Source: Gracilariopsis chorda (lineage: Eukaryota > Rhodophyta > Florideophyceae > Gracilariales > Gracilariaceae). Taken from it: 21,868 nucleotides of DNA. The stretch is taken from the NCBI GenBank assembly GCA_003194525.1, contig NBIV01000907.1, positions 1 to 21,868 on the forward strand, read 5' to 3'. The first letter of the stretch is position 1; the number at the start of each line of letters is the position of its first letter. The translations under genes were made by a program, and so were the position numbers. The notes beneath the pieces are model-generated. The model saw only the letters and a program-made list of their open reading frames with translations. It did no database searches and was not told the origin of the DNA. This document shows positions 18,807 through 21,868 of this stretch, piece by piece.

Positions 18807-19875
18807 CGCAGATACTGACAGCAGATGATACCTTTAGATTCGGTACGTGCACTACTTCACCCAACCGGCACTTGCTCTTACGCCCTTCAACAGCGAGATC
18901 GAGGTGGACACTGCCATGACCAAGAGACTCCAGCTTCGAGTCATTGCCGATACTCACACCGGCAGACTCTCTTTTGCTATAACTGTCAAACATGGACTCG
19001 TCATACGTCATATGGGCGGTGGCACCAGAGTCAATGATCCAGTCACTGATACTTTCTTCCACAGAACCTGTCGCAATGAGACAAACAAAGTCAGAGTCAC
19101 TGTCACATCCTCGTTTCTCGTTGCCGAGATCGGTCTGCACAGCTGGGTTTGCGGCAGCACTCTGCTCTTTGCTAGCTTCGTCACGTTGTCTCTTGAAACA
19201 GTTTCTCTGGATATGCCCCTTCTTACCACAGTAGTAGCACACCATGGACTTCTTTCGTGACTGCGCACCGACCAAAGCCGTGTCACTTCCGGACTCCTCC
19301 TTGGCACGATCGTTCATTCGCTGTTCCTCTTGCAGCAAACGACTCTTCACAAACTCTAAATCGAGTTTACGATCACCAATCGTGGTGTCAATAGCGACAA
19401 TGAGGTGTTCGAAGCGGTCTGGTAGCCCACATAGGATTGCCATAGCGATGTCTTCCTCCTCAACCACTACGTCCATGCTCTTCAGATCCGATGCAAGATG
19501 ACGAACACGATTGATGAAGTGTAACATTTTCTCATCATCTCGCATCTTGGCTGTGTAGAAGGCACGTCTTGCATTGATTCGGTTGAGCAGCGTTTTACGC
19601 TGGAACACATCGCAAATGGCTTTCCACATTTCCGCAGCATTCTCGGTATCCCTCACATGGTCCAAATGCTCATCACTGATGCTGAGACCAATAACAGCCC
19701 TGGCCTTGGCGTCTTTCTTCTTCCATGCTGACAACTCGTCATCGTCCGTAGGCCTGGTTGATTCAAGATGGTCATCGAGGTCCTTGAGTGCAAGCAGCAA
19801 CTCAACCTTTTGCTTCCATACATGGAAGTTATCCTCGCCCAACTTTTCAATCTTGATGCCACCGAATGAATCCAT
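18799..19875 (-). CDS. Element B Gag-protease
   Basis: 358 codons, the longest open frame in the window. Gag helical domain (UBN2-like), residues 1-190, with KLGEDNFHVWKQKVELLL at 11-28 and RRAFYTAKMRDDEKMLHFINR at 103-123. CX2CX4HX4C knuckle CYYCGKKGHIQRNC at 213-226. Aspartic protease active site DSGATAHM at 282-289. The ATG at 19873-19875 is the first Met before the conserved block and fits the family N-terminus. Protease and integrase are fused in copia, so the end at 18799 is caused by a one-base shift near 18831 and is not a natural stop. Confidence 0.93.
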   Translation of the reverse strand: MDSFGGIKIEKLGEDNFHVWKQKVELLLALKDLDDHLESTRPTDDDELSAWKKKDAKARAVIGLSISDEHLDHVRDTENAAEMWKAICDVFQRKTLLNRINARRAFYTAKMRDDEKMLHFINRVRHLASDLKSMDVVVEEEDIAMAILCGLPDRFEHLIVAIDTTIGDRKLDLEFVKSRLLQEEQRMNDRAKEESGSDTALVGAQSRKKSMVCYYCGKKGHIQRNCFKRQRDEASKEQSAAANPAVQTDLGNEKRGCDSDSDFVCLIATGSVEESISDWIIDSGATAHMTYDESMFDSYSKRESAGVSIGNDSKLESLGHGSVHLDLAVEGRKSKCRLGEVVHVPNLKVSSAVSICDV

Positions 19876-19934
19876 GCTTGGTAGATGTCAACAAACAGCA
19901 CAGGTGCGATGAAAGACCTACGGCACTTAAGTAG

Positions 19935-19976
19935 TACAAAAATAACAACAACAAAAACAACGACAACAACAAAACT
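19935..19976. repeat. Imperfect AAC microsatellite in B leader
   Basis: Runs of AAC interrupted by AAA and GAC on the plus strand, hence GTT-rich in RNA sense, about 60-100 nt upstream of the gag ATG. Confidence 0.75.
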
Positions 19977-20040
19977 TCAAATTCGGGCGCACTGACGGGA
20001 GAAACTACCTCCGCTACCCTAGGGTGTCGGACCCCTGGCC

Positions 20041-20057
20041 CCCGGAGATGCTCCGGG
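20041..20057. other. Perfect 7 bp hairpin in B leader
   Basis: CCCGGAG, loop ATG, CTCCGGG. It sits in a GC-rich leader block roughly 170 nt before gag in sense. It might be part of a packaging or dimerisation structure; that is inference only. Confidence 0.55.
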
Positions 20058-21059
20058 TACAAGACGTCTTCTTCTGTCTCCCTCTCCTACGTCTAAGGAG
20101 AAGATGCGTCGCTCTCTACGAGGCTTCCAGAGGATGGTTAATGACCCAAGATATGCCTTCACCAAGTATAACCCTCTCTGGCCTCTTGCAAGAACTTGCG
20201 CGACCTCGCAACTGAAGCTACTATGGCAACCAAAGTACGCTGCTAACGCGCAACCACTTAAGGTCACACGCGGCCTGATCCTAAGAAGGAGGTCAGCCTA
20301 CGCCACGTCGCCTCCCCGCACAAACGCCCAAGGGTCAGATGCACGGATCAAAAGCTCGTTATGGAATACCTTCGCAACAGCCCAAGAATCCCGACACGCA
20401 GTCAGGATCAAAACAAATAATTCAATCACCCGCACCAGCGCAGTACGCCACGGCACCCCGTCCACAGATGCACCCGCTGAACTTACCAGGTCTTAACGAC
20501 CGTCACCGTTATCTGTCCAAATGGACCGGTGGGAAGCCGCTCGACAGTACACCCGCTTTGGTTCAAGCCGCCAGGCTCACGTCCCCGGATACCTGGAATC
20601 ACCCAAAGTAACCCGGATCAACCGCTCGTCGCACTGGACACCAGATGATGATTAAGAAACACGAAAAACAAACAACTGCTGAGCACACGATCACGGAGCC
20701 CAGACTTCGAAACTAGACCGACTCGACCTCACGGATACGACCCGACAAACGACTCGGGGATCCCAAAACACAAGATAGAGGGAGTGTCACACACAAAGTA
20801 GATAGCGATCGACAACACGGGCAACAACGGAGGCCCAACTCAACAACGATAGGAAGTAAACGTCGAACCACTACCACCACAACGCCCTCAGGGAGGAACG
20901 CAAACCAAAGGAGAATGACCAAACCGACCAACAATGGGATCAAGACACCCGACGCAACAACGACGAAAGAGGCAACAACAGCGAAACGGATGAACGGCGG
21001 TGAGGGAGAGCGGCGACAGACGAACGATACGGAAAGGGATAGCGGCAGCGGTCAGCGGG

Positions 21060-21074
21060 GCTGGGCCCATAACC
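21060..21074 (-). other. Primer binding site of element B, half-tRNA initiator Met type
   Basis: GCTGGGCCCATAACC on the plus strand abuts the 5' LTR with no gap. It equals the initiator tRNA-Met anticodon arm, as at 290-304. Minus-strand cDNA would be primed from a tRNA fragment ending within the anticodon loop, as known for Drosophila copia. Confidence 0.9.
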
Positions 21075-21853
21075 TGTTGAAAGTTGAAAGGAAGTTGAGG
21101 GGATGGAAGGGAAGTTCGCCAGCTCTAGCTTGGATTTACTTGGAGGTCCTTCAGGCACATCTTATATACCACTCTAAACTCGAATTGCGCGGGAACACCA
21201 ACTACAAGTAAAACCTAAACCACTAAGCAGGGACACTCAATACTACCAATCATCATCTAACATGACATAGCCAGCTCAGCACAACCTCATTACACCAACG
21301 CACACCAACGCACCAATGTTCTGTAATAGTTACGTGCATACACATGACCATGACAAGGCACAAATTCACGACTCCAACACACGCCAGCACATGCCAACAC
21401 ATCACGGTAAGTCAACACGTCACGGTAAGTCGGCACGTAACCTGTGGTGTTAGTGCCATGTCATCATGTGGCAATGCACACAACACCCACGTCATCAATA
21501 TACCCGTGCATGTGTAAACCTGTTGACAGTGCATGCGCACCTTACCATTGTACCAACCACTGCTGTACCACTTGTACCAGGTGTCAACCACTTCATCAGT
21601 ATCCCCTGCACACAACGTACACTGTGACCACTGTAGTAGCTGGACACGTGGGTGTGTCCAACCGATCCAGTTATGCCATACCACTTGTACGCACCACGTT
21701 GCATATGTACATTTGCAGTAGCCAATCAGAAGCCAGTTTCACGTTGGGTTCGCGCACACGCGCATATGCGCTTTTGCAGAGGTACCCTCTAAAACAGCCC
21801 ATGCTCTCCGGAACATTTGGTTTTCAGTGACAGCACAGGTACTACTGCCAACA
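21075..21853 (-). repeat. 5' LTR of element B
   Basis: 779 bp, almost identical to 15034-15813. Sense TATATAAG at 21162-21169 marks the promoter; transcription runs leftward. Palindrome GCGCATATGCGC at 21760-21771. Confidence 0.95.
21162..21169 (-). promoter_or_regulatory. TATA box of element B promoter
   Basis: TATATAAG in sense, about 690 bp into the LTR from its 5' end, leaving about 60 nt for the rest of R-U5. The same box stands at the same place in every LTR of the window. Confidence 0.7.
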
Positions 21854-21858
21854 AATAC
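21854..21858. repeat. Target site duplication AATAC, right of element B
   Basis: Matches 15029-15033. Confidence 0.95.
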
Positions 21859-21868
21859 CTCAGAACGC
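21859..21868 (-). pseudogene. Resumption of array unit 3 (RNase H/RT connection)
   Basis: CTCAGAACGC continues the RNase H gene interrupted at 15033, as judged from the uninterrupted units at about 3239-3248 and 9500-9509. Only ten bases are in the window, but the fit with the target duplication makes the assignment firm. Confidence 0.85.

Larger units (their letters stand above)
19876..21059 (-). other. Element B 5' leader (about 1.18 kb, no recognised gene)
   Basis: An unusually long transcribed leader between the primer binding site and gag. The gag-proximal part (19935-19976) is GTT-rich in sense. A GC-rich block around 19990-20110 holds a perfect 7 bp hairpin at 20041-20057. Plus-strand frames 20104-20496 (130 codons) and 20339-20611 (90 codons) and a minus-strand frame 20019-20267 (82 codons) are open, but I recognise none of them. 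The LTR-proximal 290 bp are conserved in the left B copy; the rest has no second copy in the window. Confidence 0.7.
15034..21853 (-). mobile_element. Element B: full-length Ty1/copia retrotransposon
   Basis: A 6820 bp element with LTRs at 15034-15813 and 21075-21853, target duplication AATAC, polypurine tract at 15814-15823, primer binding site at 21060-21074, a long leader, and gag-pro-int-RT-RNaseH on the minus strand (19875 to 15862). By my reading the LTRs differ by only three substitutions and three one-base indels, so the insertion is young. Pol is nevertheless split by several frameshifts. It is nested in RNase H of array unit 3. Confidence 0.95.

Noticed and set aside
20535..20600. 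Possible tRNA or SINE B-box (GGTTCAAGCC) in the B leader
   Set aside because: No matching A box or cloverleaf pairing at the right distance; a short match is expected by chance.
20104..20611. Plus-strand frames in the B leader as firm genes
   Set aside because: No family recognised, two different frames, no second copy to test conservation. Kept only as a finding.

Overview
This window is eukaryotic and consists almost entirely of Ty1/copia LTR retrotransposon sequence. No host gene, bacterial operon, rRNA, tRNA or CRISPR array is visible. All retrotransposon coding regions lie on the minus strand. Coding is gag, protease, integrase, reverse transcriptase (RT), RNase H, which is the copia order. 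I cannot name the organism. A non-plant lineage such as an oomycete is a weak guess from the flavour of the proteins.

Two layers are present. Layer 1 is a head-to-tail tandem array of a composite unit of about 5.53 kb, called array unit A here. Each unit holds, left to right: a 776-782 bp LTR in plus-sense orientation; a copia element read on the minus strand and cut off inside RNase H; and a leader with two further LTR-like relics. The window contains the right part of unit 0 (1089-2212), unit 1 (2213-8470), unit 2 (8471-13999) and the first part of unit 3 (14000-15033). The array resumes at 21859. Units 1 and 2 are nearly identical and share the same stops and frameshifts, so the element was already dead when the array was copied. 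Unit 1 alone carries a 727 bp solo LTR (5214-5940) in its integrase, with a 5 bp target duplication. Unit 2 keeps the uninterrupted target.

Layer 2 is a younger copia family, element B. One complete copy (15034-21853, 6820 bp) sits inside the RNase H of unit 3, with two 780 bp LTRs, a G-rich polypurine tract, a primer binding site and the target duplication AATAC on both sides. The 5' end of a second copy (1-1088) sits in the gag of unit 0. The primer binding site matches the anticodon arm of initiator tRNA-Met, as in Drosophila copia, and not the tRNA 3' end. B gag-protease is open for 358 codons, but pol is broken by several one-base shifts, some at homopolymers. These may be decay or uncorrected long-read errors.

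Order of events: a copia element was truncated and joined to LTR pieces of related families; that composite was tandemly amplified; a solo LTR then entered unit 1; and B entered units 0 and 3. The array LTRs and the B LTRs are the same family in opposite orientations, so the region contains long inverted repeats.
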